61,615 nucleotides of DNA from positions 1-61,615 of the forward strand of contig MSJH02000284.1 in the NCBI GenBank assembly GCA_001931875.2, read 5' to 3'. Positions 23,810-35,091 of the stretch are shown here, one piece after another. Below the pieces are notes generated by a model that had not been told where the DNA came from, made no database searches, and saw only the letters and a list, made by a program, of their open reading frames with translations. A program made the position numbers and the translations under genes. Source of the DNA: Byssochlamys sp. IMV 00236 (lineage: Eukaryota; Ascomycota; Eurotiomycetes; Eurotiales; Thermoascaceae). Numbering within the stretch: position 1 is the first letter of the stretch; each line of letters opens with the position of its first letter.

Positions 23810-24255
23810 TTAACGACAGACAATAGACTCCAGGATCACTTTGTGAGTATTCGTAAATATTTTCATCTTGTCTCGATGTCAAAAACTTTTCCATGTCTCT
23901 AAAATCATGATTTCCAGGCTGGGTAACCAGTATCCTTTCCATCTGCACTAATCTGAATATATTCTGATTACTTTTTCACTGTCTTTGATTGTTCTTAACC
24001 TGAAGCAAAGCATTCTTTATCTTTTTTGTACAAACATCCAAGCAAGACTGGATTAAATTGTCTTTAAGCATTGGTTTCAACTAGCTTAAAGAAGGATCAG
24101 AGCGGTTGACAAAGTTTTTGGATATAGAACATTCAAATGGTCTCAGTATTGTATAAAGATCCTTTTTAACACGTTCACATTCTACTGGTGTTTTAATGAG
24201 ATCGAAAACGACTCTATGACCTTCAGCGATAGTAAAAGTTATTTTAACTGATATT
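23810..24255 (-). pseudogene. Decayed coding fragment, unknown family
   Basis: Reading the minus strand from about 24248, one frame stays coding-like for about 145 codons with only two stops: TAG at 24083-24081 and TGA at 23978-23976. Segments include FTIAEGHRVVFDLIKTPVEC, LYTILRPFECSISKNFVN and ILVTQPGNHDFRDMEKFL. No ATG or splice arrangement restores it. I do not recognise the protein. Neighbouring broken fragments suggest a shared history as a dispersed multi-copy element. Confidence 0.4.
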
Positions 24256-24898
24256 TAAGGTCATTAACACGTTCCTACAAAAAAACAAGAGTATTAAAAG
24301 GGTATGTGGTGTATTCTTTTAGTGAATGTGAAGCAAGTGCTTGATGTCATTCTGAATTAGGACAGGATATCCTTATCATAGGCAATTACATCATAGAAGA
24401 ATAGTCTGCTGTTTATTAATTGCCAATAAAAAAAATATTTTAGGGATAAGTTTGTGAATTGTTCGACAAACAGAAAGAAAAACAAAAAAAAAATTATATA
24501 TAAATTATTAATAAATATCTATTATCAAAGGTTATTACTACTAACTTTACTTTATACGCGCAAAGATGTATATAATATGTTGCAATGAAGAAGAGAGAAA
24601 TGGAGTGTGTATTTTATTTCAATGAGATTTGAGTTCCTGCATATCATCACAGAGCAGGCTACCCCGTGGTTTTTATGGATGTTACAAATAATTAATTTGG
24701 CTATTTGTACCAGCTATTGGCGTCATTCCCTTTGCTACCTTTAAACTTTGTCCATCCATGTCCACCTCTTTTCCATCATGTTGCTGATACTTAATGATAT
24801 TATCTAAAAGCATTGCAAGGTTAGACAATACACCATTTGATGACCTTTTATTACTTGATTATTCTTTCATCAATTAAAATATCTCGAGTTTTATACAT

Positions 24899-25120
24899 TC
24901 AATCTTTTCTATTCGTTTTTGTGAAGGTGCAATATGCTAAATTCCTACGGTTGTTTCTTTGGGGTACGCTCCTTTTAATGATGCCTGCACCAACTTTGTT
25001 CAAATACTTTACATAATGCTCGTTTATATCATATCTATCACCAAATCCAAAAAGGAAAATATAAGGCTCAGTAATCCTGAAACTGGAATAAAGCCTTTTG
25101 AGAGCAACTGTCATCTTCAA
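24899..25120 (-). pseudogene. Fragment of an unknown protein, paralogous to the piece at 26186-26446
   Basis: Minus-strand frame containing SSFRITEPYIFLFGFGDRYD, INEHYVKYLNKVGAGIIKRS and a basic end. It aligns by eye with the minus-strand fragment at 26186-26446 (ITEPYIFLFGFGDRYDINEH against ITKLHIFAVSDKHYIIEH). The flanking DNA also matches: both copies share GCTTTAAAATG followed by TTTGTATTA or CTTGTATTA. A short coding-like piece farther downstream on the same strand (about 24790-24690, QQHDGKEVDMDGQSLKVAKG) may belong to the same broken gene. Family not recognised. Confidence 0.35.
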
Positions 25121-25439
25121 GGGGTACTTGCCTTAAGCTTTAGTGTTGGGTTTGACAAAATTCTTAATTAGTACAGGCTCCACTTGTGCTTGCTTTAAAA
25201 TGCTATCATTTGTATTACAATGCTTAGAGGCTTTCCAAAACTATTTTCCGACTGTTTCTTATTGAATAAGATATGATGTTGCTACCTCTGTTACCCTTTA
25301 AATCCAGTTGATAATCTTCTTATGTTGCTATTCCCCAAAAAAAACATTGAGGATTATAGCTAATAAATAGATTCTATACAACAATTGTATTTAAGTTGGT
25401 CACATGCCCCAGTTCTCTTTTCATTCAATCTCAGCTACT

Positions 25440-26084
25440 AGACGATGTCAGGCATTTCCAGTTGCCACCCCTCAATCAGTTCTTCCTTCTTTTTATCAAC
25501 TAATTATGTAGGACAGCATGCCACAAATCAATATACAACCAAGCCAAGAGCTGCTACTTGATGAATGCAAATAGTATCAGCAGCTATATTAATGAGGATG
25601 CCCTTGATACCTTGCTTTCTCTTGAACAATTCTTAATAAAACAAAAGCTGTCGTTATCGGACATGGACAGAAACGGTGACACGGCCATCCAGCTACTATA
25701 CAAGATCTTTCGAGATATTTTCGGCGATGCTCATCCAAAAGAATCAGCAGCCGAAAAAATAGAAGATGTTTGCAGCAAAACAATCAATGCAATCAACATG
25801 ACCAAACAAGTTCTAGTGAAAATCAAAGACGAAGCTTCACAAAAACGAATACTAGAATTCTTGGACGATGACCTTATCACTATTGAAAGAAATATAGCAT
25901 AGATGCTTTACCAAGAGAAAAAAGAGCAAGATTAGCCAATAGCCAAGCTGCCAACCAAGCTAGACTAGAAGCTTTGAATTGGATAAAGAACTTATTCGAC
26001 AAATGTTCTTCACCAAAAAGTTTAAAAGCTGTGTTCTACTGCTACATAGAAAGTAATATGCATGCCTTTAATAAATCCATGTAA
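25440..26084 (+). pseudogene. Frameshifted C-terminal fragment of a dispersed mucoralean family
   Basis: The open frame 25558-25902 reads LLSLEQFLIKQKLSLSDMD, DTAIQLLYKIFRDIFGD and ILEFLDDDLITIERNIA before a stop. Coding quality continues in another frame from 25902 (DALPREKRARLANSQAANQ, then LFDKCSSPKSLKAVFYCYIE) to a stop at 26084. Removing five bases (CATAG, beside a repeated ATAG) at about 25896-25900 would make one frame, so this looks like a small insertion in a once longer gene. The start is uncertain; an ATG at 25445 is in another frame. The layout (hydrophobic helix, then an xTIQLLY-like block and an acidic helix) resembles the C-terminal part of the same dispersed family as 8012-8530. 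This link is tentative. Confidence 0.4.
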
Positions 26085-26185
26085 TTTCACAAATGTGCAT
26101 ACACTTGTAATACTTGAGAAAGTAAACACAGCCATGTTTTCAGTACCAAAATGTTATAAGACGCACCAAGCAACGTTTTATATAC

Positions 26186-26446
26186 CTAAAGGATTAAACC
26201 GTCTTTTAGAAACTTGCCGCTTGTAAAAAATATATGTGTCCGCTTTCTGAAAATGAACGAAAAATCGACCTTATGAGGTAATAATGCTTTTACCATCTCA
26301 TCGTTGCCTCTCTCACACAAATTTGCATGCTTTACAGAATGCTCGATTATATAGTGTTTATCACTAACTGCGAAAATATGAAGCTTAGTAATCGTGGAGC
26401 TGGAATAAGTGTATATGGTCTTGACAGGCTTTCCTAATGAATACAA
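26186..26446 (-). pseudogene. Second paralogous fragment of an unknown protein
   Basis: Minus-strand frame with TITKLHIFAVSDKHYIIEHS, KHANLCERGNDEMVKALLPH and FSFIFRKRTHIFFTSGKFL. It aligns with the fragment at 24899-25120 and ends in the same type of flanking DNA. It has no upstream exon or start context that I can support. It stops about 70 bases short of the uL16 TATA box, so old insertion debris adjoins that promoter. Confidence 0.35.
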
Positions 26447-26516
26447 GCTCCGCTCCCAATTGCTTTAAAATGCGGTCACTTGTATTAGTAAACATCTGCG
26501 CCGTAGCAGTAATGCA

Positions 26517-26524
26517 TATATAAA
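26517..26524 (+). promoter_or_regulatory. TATA box of the uL16 gene
   Basis: TATATAAA lies 74 bases before the uL16 ATG, with a long pyrimidine-rich leader (26540-26575) between them, the usual layout for ribosomal-protein genes. Confidence 0.55.
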
Positions 26525-26597
26525 GAGAACCTATTGTTTCTTTTCCCTTTCTTTTTCTCTTTTTTTTTTCTTCCTTTTACAAAACAACAAAAACAAC

Positions 26598-27245
26598 ATG
26601 GGTCGTCGTCCAGCTCGTTGCTATAGATATTGTAAAAACAAGCCTTATCCTAAATCCAGATACAACCGTGGTGTGCCAGACCCAAAGTTAAGAATTTACG
26701 ATTTAGGCCGCAAAAAGGCCTCTGTTGATGAATTCCCTCTTTGTATTCACTTGGTATCCAATGAATACGAACAACTTACTGCGGAAGCACTTGAAGCAGG
26801 TCGTATTTGCGCCAACAAGTACATGTCTAAGACATCAGGCAAGGACTCATTCCACATGCGTATTCGAGTTCATCCATACCACGTGACTCGTATCAACAAG
26901 ATGTTGTCTTGTGCTGGTGCAGATCGTTTACAGACAGGTATGCGTGGTGCCTTTGGTAAACCAAATGGTCTTGTCGCACGTGTGAACATTGGACAAATCA
27001 TCTTTTCAGTACGCTCCAAGGATACAAACAAGGCTGTTGTTATTGAAGCATTGAGACGTTGCAAATACAAGTTCCCTGGTCAACAAAAGATTATTATTTC
27101 CAAAAAGTGGGGATTTACTCCTTTGGATCGTCAAGCTTACATTGAAGCTCGTTCCAAAGGTTTGATCAAGCCTGATGGTTCTTATGTCAAGTTTATTCCT
27201 CAAAAGGGACGTCTTTCCGAGTACTTTAACGCTGTTCGTGCTTAA
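26598..27245 (+). CDS. RPL10: 60S ribosomal protein uL16 (RPL10)
   Basis: Single exon, 215 residues, full family length. It begins [20 protein letters not shown], the invariant N-terminus, and continues with [37 protein letters not shown] and [10 protein letters not shown], the loop near the peptidyl-transferase centre. It joins the 60S subunit late, via the Sqt1/Nmd3 pathway, and contacts the A-site tRNA. Codon bias is strong. It is unusual only in lacking introns while eS4 and eS10 in the same window have three and four. Confidence 0.97.
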   Translation: MGRRPARCYRYCKNKPYPKSRYNRGVPDPKLRIYDLGRKKASVDEFPLCIHLVSNEYEQLTAEALEAGRICANKYMSKTSGKDSFHMRIRVHPYHVTRINKMLSCAGADRLQTGMRGAFGKPNGLVARVNIGQIIFSVRSKDTNKAVVIEALRRCKYKFPGQQKIIISKKWGFTPLDRQAYIEARSKGLIKPDGSYVKFIPQKGRLSEYFNAVRA

Positions 27246-28416
27246 TTGCATTGGATATTCATAATAAAAAAAGAAGCATCTTTTTTTGTCTAAAGATATA
27301 TAAGAGAATATGAACCTACATTTTAAATGCAGACGGGTGTAGGCTCAGTGATTTTTTTAGCTGGTTGTAAGCGTTCACATAAAGATCATTCTATATATAA
27401 AGCATAAAATTCTGTATTTCATATAGATGCTATTTTAAAAGCATGGTGTGATCTAAATTTAGTAAGCATTAAACCACATGTAAAATATACCCTGAGCACT
27501 GAAAAGAAAGAAATGAGAGATATCGTATGATACAGTAGGACTGCTTTGATCATGCGATCTATTACTTGAGTGAGGTATATCTTGCATATACATAGTTTAA
27601 TGCGTGCATGTAATGATATTATAATTCATGAGTATCGAGTCATTAAATATATAGATTTGCTTTATTGGGAATTCAGTTGACCTTTATCAAAAAAGTGGTA
27701 GGACTGAGCGGAAATTTCCAGGTAATTTAAGAATTCTTTTTTAGCTTTTTTGTGTGTGCATATTAAACATGAAACAATGGGTTGAACAGGGTCTTTTAGA
27801 GTAGATCTTGATTTTCTTTAGTTGAATTTAAAGGGAAAAGTAAAAGGGTTGGCACCAATCCAAGAGTATATCATTTCTTTATCAGTGAATAAAGTGTAAA
27901 GGGTCGCTTATGTAATATTCAGTGTAAACAGTTTCTTGTTGTTTAGTGACCCCTTTTTCCCAGAAAGAAGAGAATTATTTACTCTGAGGTCGTACGAATC
28001 GTTGTTTTTTACAACGAAAGATAAGGTTTTTGCCCTTAATTAATACTCTTTTGTTAAAGATCACAATAGATATCAATCATATTTCTCCCTCTTTTGGGCT
28101 ATTTGTTGCCTTTTTATTATTCTTTTAAATCAAGTGTTTAACCTTTGTCTTTGCTTCCCTAAATGGTGTGTGAAGATATGCTGTTCCTGGGTATTACATG
28201 TGTTGACTTTCCTTTTAACTGCTTGTACCAGTCTCCGCTAAGCTGGTCATCATTAAGTATTTCATTTCCCGATATCAACCACAAGCAATATCTTCTCTCT
28301 CTCACAAAATATCAACCTTACGCACTTTAGCATTTTAAAAAGCTATTTTTATCCTCATTTTTTTTCTTTCCCAACCTTTTTCTTTTCCCTTTTTTCTTTT
28401 TTCCTTTCTTTAAAAA
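27246..28416. other. Intergenic, no gene seen
   Basis: About 1.2 kb. A TTTTTC-rich leader (28365-28410) precedes the next ATG. Otherwise AT-rich without open frames of note. Confidence 0.55.
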
Positions 28417-30987
28417 ATGACATCCATTAGTACAGCAACAGAAGGAGATAATTCATGGATAAAAAAGCGCACAAGTATCTTCACTAACCCAGCAACGACA
28501 TCTTCCACTACCACAAACAATTCTTCTGTCAATAAAGTGGTCGACAAAGAATTGGCTCGACTCAAAAATATCGGTGCAGTTTCATCAGTCTGGTCAAACA
28601 AATTTGTTCAAGAAGATTCAGGAGGTAGTAGTACCACAGAAAAAATAACCCCTTCGTCTCCACCTCTCTCAGGACGCCTCAATAAAATCAATATGTCCCC
28701 TCGACCGAATGCTAACTATATACCTATCGCAGGAAATACCAACCGTCAATCTGTAAACAGCAATCAGTCAACCTCTCCAAAGTCACCCACCTTCAATATC
28801 AGAGCTCGCACCCTATCAGGCAATAATAAAGAGCTTGCCAAAGAGATCTCTGCTGCCCTTCAACAACATGACAATAAGCCTCCTGCTTCTAATCGCCTAA
28901 CTACAGGCTCTGTATCAAGCTTTGAGTTAAATCAAGATAACCGATCCTCATCTGGAAGTGTTATTTCTAACTCAAGTCAAGTCACTGTGAACTCATCTGC
29001 ATCCGCTCAATCATCAACATCTAATACCTCTGCCACGGTAGATCTGGATGAAGCCGCTTCTCTCTGGTTCCAATGCGAGACACTCAAGACACAATATGCC
29101 CAAATCAATGCCCGCTTGAATAGAGCCAATGAAGATATCGCGTTTTATAAACGTCAATTAGAGAATCTAGATGCTTCTACCCGCGAAGGCTTGGCAGCCG
29201 CGGCTGAAGAACGGGATAAGGAAGTGGAACGGGTCAAGCAATTAGCTGAACTAATTATCAAACAAGATGAATTATTAAGCGAATATGAAGCAAGTCTTGA
29301 GCATCTTCGCAAGTCCGCCACCGAGGTTGCTGCTGCCAATTCAGATGATGGAGCCAAGGCCGAGATCGAAGCCCTCCGCCATGAACTCACTGGACTGTAC
29401 AGACAAAAGGAAGAGATGGAGTGTGCTATCACAGCCCTGCGCGCCGAATTGGAAATGAGCTACAGTCAGATGCGACTGATGATGGTTGTTTCAACAGAGA
29501 TTCAAAATGAATTCGATAGCTACAAGAAGAGAATGGATATTGAAATAAAGGAGCTTATTGCCGAGAAACAACAAGAACACAAGAAAGAGATGGAAGCGCT
29601 TGAACAAAAATTGACCACGAGCCCTGTTCAAAGAGAAGTCGTTCATCATACCTCTGCTGACTCTTCTCTAGAAGAATTGGAAGCCCTTCGCAAGCAAGTA
29701 AATGATCTGATTGATGCTGCAGAAGAAAAAGATAAAGCAAACAAGCTTACTGTAGTTGAACACCAGAATACACTCAAGGTCGTTCAAGAGCAAGTATCCG
29801 AGTTAAAGGAATTAAAGCAAGCGCTCGAAGAAAAGGACAAGGTCATCTCGGAAACTACGGCTAGCAGTCAAAAAACAATCCAGTCGCTTCAGAACCAAAT
29901 TCAAGAACTAAGCCAAACTCTTGAACACAAGGATAAGATCATTGCCGATCTCGAAAACCAAATGAAGGCGCAAAAGATGAACATGGACTCTCAGATGATG
30001 GACCTCACTCAAAGTATCCTCGAAAAGGACGCTCTCTTGCTTGAGTTCATGAGCAGCCGTAACAACAGCTCAGAAAGCAATGTCATGTGTGCCTCTCCTA
30101 CTACAACTACCGAAAAGCCGGCGTTTAACAATGACACTGATACCTTTTATCAACGTCAAACAGAAGCTCATAGACAAATGTCTCAAGTGCGCGACTACAT
30201 GTATACCACCTCTTCCGATGAAGAAGAATTAGATGCTTACTCAAGTGATGAAGAAACCGCTCACCCTGTTCATCAGTACCATGCATACAACAGTACCAAC
30301 AACACCCATAGTGACAACAAATCCATATCATCCATCACACACGGTGAACATGCTCCTCAAAGCCCTGCAGACACCATTTCTTCCAGCATTACCTTTGATT
30401 CCTCTGATGAAGAAGAGCAAGTAGCCGAAATCAAGCACCTTTCCTATTCCTCTGTACATTCTCAATCCACCTTGTCTCTTCATAGCCACAGCAGCACAGC
30501 CATTGGCTCATCCCAGAGCCCTGAAGAAGAGAAGCGCAACAGCAACAGCAGCAACACATTATCTCCTTATAGTGCTGTCAAGGATACTTCAGCAAAAGCA
30601 ACATCATCTAGCTGGCCAATGCCTCCTCCAACTCCTCCACCTTCAGAACCACTTCCTCCTCTGCCTGTCCCTTCTTCTGGCAACGAACCTGTTACATCAG
30701 CTGTTGTTCCTCCTCCACGCCGCGCTCGGTCCAAGACGATGGTTCGCGAAGAAAGTCCTTCTCCTTATACGACATCCATTCACAAGTCCAATGAACTTCC
30801 TCGCATTGTTCCTTTACAAAAAGATACCATGATTGATACTATGCCAGTGCCTCCACCTCGTAAAGACATCAAACATACCACTTCAGAATCAGCATCTCAA
30901 GTATCATCAAATCCTCCTTTGAACACAAAATGGATGGATGACCCAGAGAGTGAAGAAGAACATTGGAGTGAAGCTCAAAGCCATTAA
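28417..30987 (+). CDS. Large coiled-coil, proline-rich protein of unknown function
   Basis: Single exon, 856 residues. The first 200 residues are Ser/Thr/Asn-rich and disordered, with ELARLKNIGAVSSVWSNKF as the only conserved-looking block. Residues about 209-547 form a long heptad-rich coiled coil (CETLKTQYAQINARLNRANE, ELIAEKQQEHKKEMEALEQK, ELKELKQALEEKDKVIS). The remainder is acidic and Ser-rich, with two similar SSDEEE-type patches and a run of proline motifs (PPPTPPPSEPLPPLPVP, PPPRRARSKT, PPPRKDIK), which are potential SH3 or WW ligands. It ends WMDDPESEEEHWSEAQSH. The architecture suggests a polarity or actin-linked scaffold, but I do not recognise an ortholog. The start has a T-rich leader and no earlier in-frame ATG. 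Confidence 0.82.
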   Translation: MTSISTATEGDNSWIKKRTSIFTNPATTSSTTTNNSSVNKVVDKELARLKNIGAVSSVWSNKFVQEDSGGSSTTEKITPSSPPLSGRLNKINMSPRPNANYIPIAGNTNRQSVNSNQSTSPKSPTFNIRARTLSGNNKELAKEISAALQQHDNKPPASNRLTTGSVSSFELNQDNRSSSGSVISNSSQVTVNSSASAQSSTSNTSATVDLDEAASLWFQCETLKTQYAQINARLNRANEDIAFYKRQLENLDASTREGLAAAAEERDKEVERVKQLAELIIKQDELLSEYEASLEHLRKSATEVAAANSDDGAKAEIEALRHELTGLYRQKEEMECAITALRAELEMSYSQMRLMMVVSTEIQNEFDSYKKRMDIEIKELIAEKQQEHKKEMEALEQKLTTSPVQREVVHHTSADSSLEELEALRKQVNDLIDAAEEKDKANKLTVVEHQNTLKVVQEQVSELKELKQALEEKDKVISETTASSQKTIQSLQNQIQELSQTLEHKDKIIADLENQMKAQKMNMDSQMMDLTQSILEKDALLLEFMSSRNNSSESNVMCASPTTTTEKPAFNNDTDTFYQRQTEAHRQMSQVRDYMYTTSSDEEELDAYSSDEETAHPVHQYHAYNSTNNTHSDNKSISSITHGEHAPQSPADTISSSITFDSSDEEEQVAEIKHLSYSSVHSQSTLSLHSHSSTAIGSSQSPEEEKRNSNSSNTLSPYSAVKDTSAKATSSSWPMPPPTPPPSEPLPPLPVPSSGNEPVTSAVVPPPRRARSKTMVREESPSPYTTSIHKSNELPRIVPLQKDTMIDTMPVPPPRKDIKHTTSESASQVSSNPPLNTKWMDDPESEEEHWSEAQSH

Positions 30988-31658
30988 ATAGCTTTTCTCT
31001 CTCTTTTTATTATAAGTTTTTGTAGATTTAGAACCCCTTTTTTTTCTTTTTTTATTCATTTTATAAAATATCAATGTATGTTAGACATATTCTTTTTTTT
31101 TTTTATTGCTATTCATATGTTCAATAAAGCAATCCTTATTTTACCATGTAAAAATGTGAAGTTGAGACTGTAACTGTTCGGCCCTCAATTGGAGTTTGAA
31201 TTTTAATTGGACAAAAAAAAAAAGCAAGCAGCTGGACAGGGAAGTCTATGAAAGCAAACGAGAGGCAGGTCTATAATTCCTTCTTTCCCCGCATAGGTAT
31301 GAATCTATCCAACTGCTGCATCCTATGATCCATTCGACCACAAATATATCCATCCATCAACAAGAAAGAAGAAAGAACAAATAGATTAAAAATAAAGACA
31401 TCCATATCAGCTTATAAACATATCATTCATCCATCCATCCATCTATCCAACAAACTGAACTATATAGAAAAAGATACAAGGGGCGAGAGGGGGAGAGCGT
31501 ATGTATGTGAGAGAATGAAAGAAGAAATGATAGTTTCAACGGTCGGATAGACAGTACATTACGTTGAATTGAAAGGAGAGAATGGACATTTTGGATGCAG
31601 CAGAAAAAGGAAATATAAGGATTAGCCCAGAATCATTAACATTGATTATAGAACCAAC
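30988..31658. other. Intergenic, promoter side of eS10
   Basis: About 670 bases. It includes tandem CATC units near 31415-31448 and a GA-rich stretch at 31478-31530. No gene seen. Confidence 0.5.
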
Positions 31659-32312
31659 ATGCTTATTTCCAAAGAGAATAGAAAGGCCATCTACTCGGCT
31701 CTCTTCAAAGGTTCGAGGCGCATTTACATCATTATGAACAACACTGACATTTTTGTATAGATGGTGCCCTTTGTGCTCCCAAGGACTACAATGCTCCCAA
31801 GCACCCCGAAATTGATGTCCCTAATCTCGAAGTCATCAAGGCTATGCAATCTTTGACCTCCAAGGGTTTGGTCAAGACTCAATTCTCTTGGCAATGGTAC
31901 TACTATACCCTTACTGATGAGGGTATTGACTACCTCCGTGAATGTAAAGTATATACATATAAAAAAGAAAATATAAACTTATATATTCTCTTAGATCTTC
32001 ACTTGCCTCAAGAAATTGTCCCTGCCACTATGAAGAAGACTGCCCGTCCTGCTTCTTCTGCTCCTCGTCGTACTTGTAAGTAACATATACATATAGAAAT
32101 AGTAGTATATATGTATGCTAATTCATTTTGTAGTCGGTGGCGACCGTGAAGGTCGTGCTCCTCGTGGCGATCGCGATAACTACAGACGTAAGGATGGTGC
32201 CTCTGGCGATTTCAAGCCTGAATTCCGTGGTGGCATGGGTAATTATTATTAAAGGATGAATTTTATTGAAAAGTGACTCACTGTTTAAATAGGCCGTGCT
32301 CAACGCGAATAA
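31659..32312 (+). CDS. RPS10: 40S ribosomal protein eS10
   Basis: Exons 31659-31710, 31761-31943, 31995-32075, 32134-32238 and 32293-32312; 129 residues. The N-terminus is [19 protein letters not shown]. The central winged-helix segment [20 protein letters not shown] is joined across an intron to [15 protein letters not shown], which is diagnostic of eS10. The Arg/Gly-rich tail ([20 protein letters not shown]) is shorter than in animals. All five junctions keep phase 1. The protein sits on the 40S beak and is a target of ubiquitination during ribosome collisions. Its stop is 109 bases from the end of the convergent Gid5 gene. Confidence 0.93.
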
Positions 32313-32421
32313 ATTGTTGCTATTTTTGAACTGATTTAGCATTCTTTTTATAAAATATTGTGTTTTTTTATTGTATTTTCTACGGGTTTCCTCTCCTTTT
32401 TTTTTATTTATAGAAAAGTAT

Positions 32422-35091
32422 TTATCCAAGAGCTTCAGACAATTGAGTATAAGCTGTCTTTGCTCGATCACGGACATCAAAGCATGGATCATCATCTATC
32501 AATAGTTCCAATTTGTCCTGCACTCCCAAATCCTTTAAGCGCTTGCATCGATTCACTAAATCTTCTTTTTGATCGTTTGTATCTCCCCAAGTCCAGTTAA
32601 TTAATACCCAAGCAGCAGCTACTCTTACGGCATCATCCTCATGACTCTGTTTTCCATCTATATTTTTAGCAAACAATGAACGTATACCTTTTGTCATTTG
32701 TTTTCATTTGCTTACCAAGAGTTCAATCGCGCTTCTCACAATGATATCTCTACTCGTCAAATCCATCTTGGGTGCTTCGGCATTACTGCACATATTTACA
32801 ATGATATATAATGTTGGCACTAGTATCTAAATCTAGAGAGTAAATATAGGAGGTGTAATTCATCATCAACACAATCTTACAGAAGACGCCACTGGTTCCT
32901 CACCATCCTCATGTGTATCCATCGTTTGCAGTTTACTTTCTATAACATCCAATAAAGTCTCTTTACCCATCTTTTCATAGACCCAGTCAATATCCTCTTG
33001 TTCGCCAAACACCAAATTTCTAACAATTTCCAGTGCTTGTTCTTGGATTGTTGTATTCTGATCATGCAGTAAGTCAATAAGTGAGTCAAACGAGAGTGCC
33101 TCCATCACTGACTTTTTCTCATTCAATTCTGCCTTGAACAAGAGGTTATTGATAGCCCATATACCGTTGATTTTCAAGTTGGAATCATTTGATTTTGAAT
33201 ATTGCACAAATTTATCTATAGCCCCTGCTTCTAAAAGCGATTTCTTCATAGGTGAAAAATGTAAGACAAGGTTGCATAGTGCGCCACATGCTGCTGCTTG
33301 AACTGTCTGTGATTCATCATGCAATAACTATCATATATCGAGAAATAGTGGTTCAGTATGAAGCGGATATCATAATGAAGATCAAGACTATACCTTGACA
33401 AGATGAGGCGCGACGTTTTCATCTACAAAACTCGTTCGCAAGTGGCTCACGCTTCTTGATAAAGATTTGGCGCACTGACAGGCAGCCAATCTAACGCTTG
33501 GCTGTTTGCTATTTAAACCTGAAATAACGTGTGGCAGTACTTTGGCTTCTATCGCTTGAGTACGACACTCTTCTTTAGACAAAGTAGCAGCAGCAATAGC
33601 AATCAGCGAGTTCTAGAGAATACGGTTTGGTTAAAAGAAAAGGGGATAAAACCATGCTTATATACCTCTTTTATCTTTTCCTTTCTCTTTGCCGTGCTAC
33701 CCATGCCAGGAATACCCAATTGACAGGTATGATCTTCAATCTCTCGTGAAGAAGAAACACTGGCCAAAAGCTCCGCAAGTTTTGAAATAGCGTCCGCGTC
33801 ATAAGCTGCCTTTTGCATTTCCTCGTCATCCTTTATCAAATCTGCCAATACAAGGGGTGCTCTTTCTTGAATATCTCCCGTAGGTTCTTGCAGTAACTTG
33901 ACAAGAGCTGGAAGGACAATGAGGATGATGTCATTTGATGGTTCTGTAAACACACCAGTGCGATACAAGTTTGTCAAACTATTCTACAACGATTAGATCA
34001 TCCTTTGTGTCAAATTTGTGTAATTTGGGTAGACATACCATGTACAGGCAATGAGTCGCATGGCAGAACATTTTCCTTTAGCAAAGTCAAGCATAGTACT
34101 CAACGTGGTCTGCCCGGTATTGGAGGCTGCATTCAAACGAAAAGGGTTAGTCAACTATTATAGTTTATAAAAAAGTTTTTACATTTTGATTGAATAATGA
34201 TATCCCCCAACAGCCTATTCTCATGACACAAGCTCGACAATGCATCCAAGGCCGCCTCCTGTGCTTTAATACAGTGTGAGTGTAAGATGTCGACGAGTGG
34301 TTGAACGATGCCAGCCTCTTGTAACTGTAACTGTTGAGTATCTGTATCACAGCACTTGGATACGATGGCTGCTGTAAACTCGGCAATCATTGCAAAAGAT
34401 AATCCTTCGGAGGTAGTTGCCACAGATGATTCTTCTATCAAAAACCCCGAGGTTACTTTAAGTATCAAAGCCAGATCACGAATATGTTTTTCCTATATTC
34501 CCAGATGTGTAAAACATATTCCTATTTCTTAAAAAAAAAAAGGGTCAACTTACAGTGATACATGCGTTTCTTAGAGATTTGGATGAAGAGGCTGTAAAGA
34601 TAGCTTTAAGTGCTCTTGTACTGGCTTCGATCAATTTGCGTCTTTGACGTAATGACTCTATCAAGTGCTTGTCATGAGGGAGTGAAAGTGTGTTGAGTAA
34701 AGGAACGATTGAACCAGAAGTGATGACAGCAGACACATTATCGTCTTTGCCTATATATTGTTAATAAGTATTTTTATATATGCATAATAGTTATCCTTTA
34801 TTTACCATAGGCAATACTACCCAAAATAGTAGCTGCCTGTATCTTTAAAGTATATGGGCTCTCTTCTGGTAAGGAAAGGTAATCAACAAGTCTATATAGA
34901 ACAATGAGCGTCGTGTTCTTGTTTTTCTTCTTCTTTTTCTACCTTTGAACAACACCGAGCTTTATATACAACTCTTTTTTTGTTTTGTTGCCAATGACCG
35001 AGTTTTTGATAAAACGTAATGCTTTAAGTCTCTTGTTGCTATCTGGCGATCCTAATTCTTTAATAGATTCCTCGTACTTTGAAGTCGTCAT
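32422..35091 (-). CDS. GID5: ARMC8/Gid5 armadillo subunit of the GID/CTLH E3 ubiquitin ligase
   Basis: Minus-strand exons: 35091-34943, 34891-34806, 34750-34554, 34492-34183, 34126-34039, 33978-33666, 33612-33394, 33327-32881, 32826-32716 and a last one ending at 32422; roughly 730 residues. Armadillo repeats run throughout. Diagnostic similarity to human ARMC8 includes LKALRFIKNSVIGNKTKKEL, RLAACQCAKSLSRSVSHLRT, LKINGIWAINNLLFKAE and the ending LGVQDKLELLIDDDPC. In the GID/CTLH ligase this subunit bridges the substrate receptor to the RING scaffold. The junction before the last exon is odd: the frame runs straight from LL at 32716 to GIRSLFAKNIDG but crosses a TGA at 32706-32704. The alternative, splicing a 28-base GT-AG stretch, shifts the frame. 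A lost G in the TTGG(G)TAAGC context, or an unusual micro-intron, could explain it. Confidence 0.85.
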
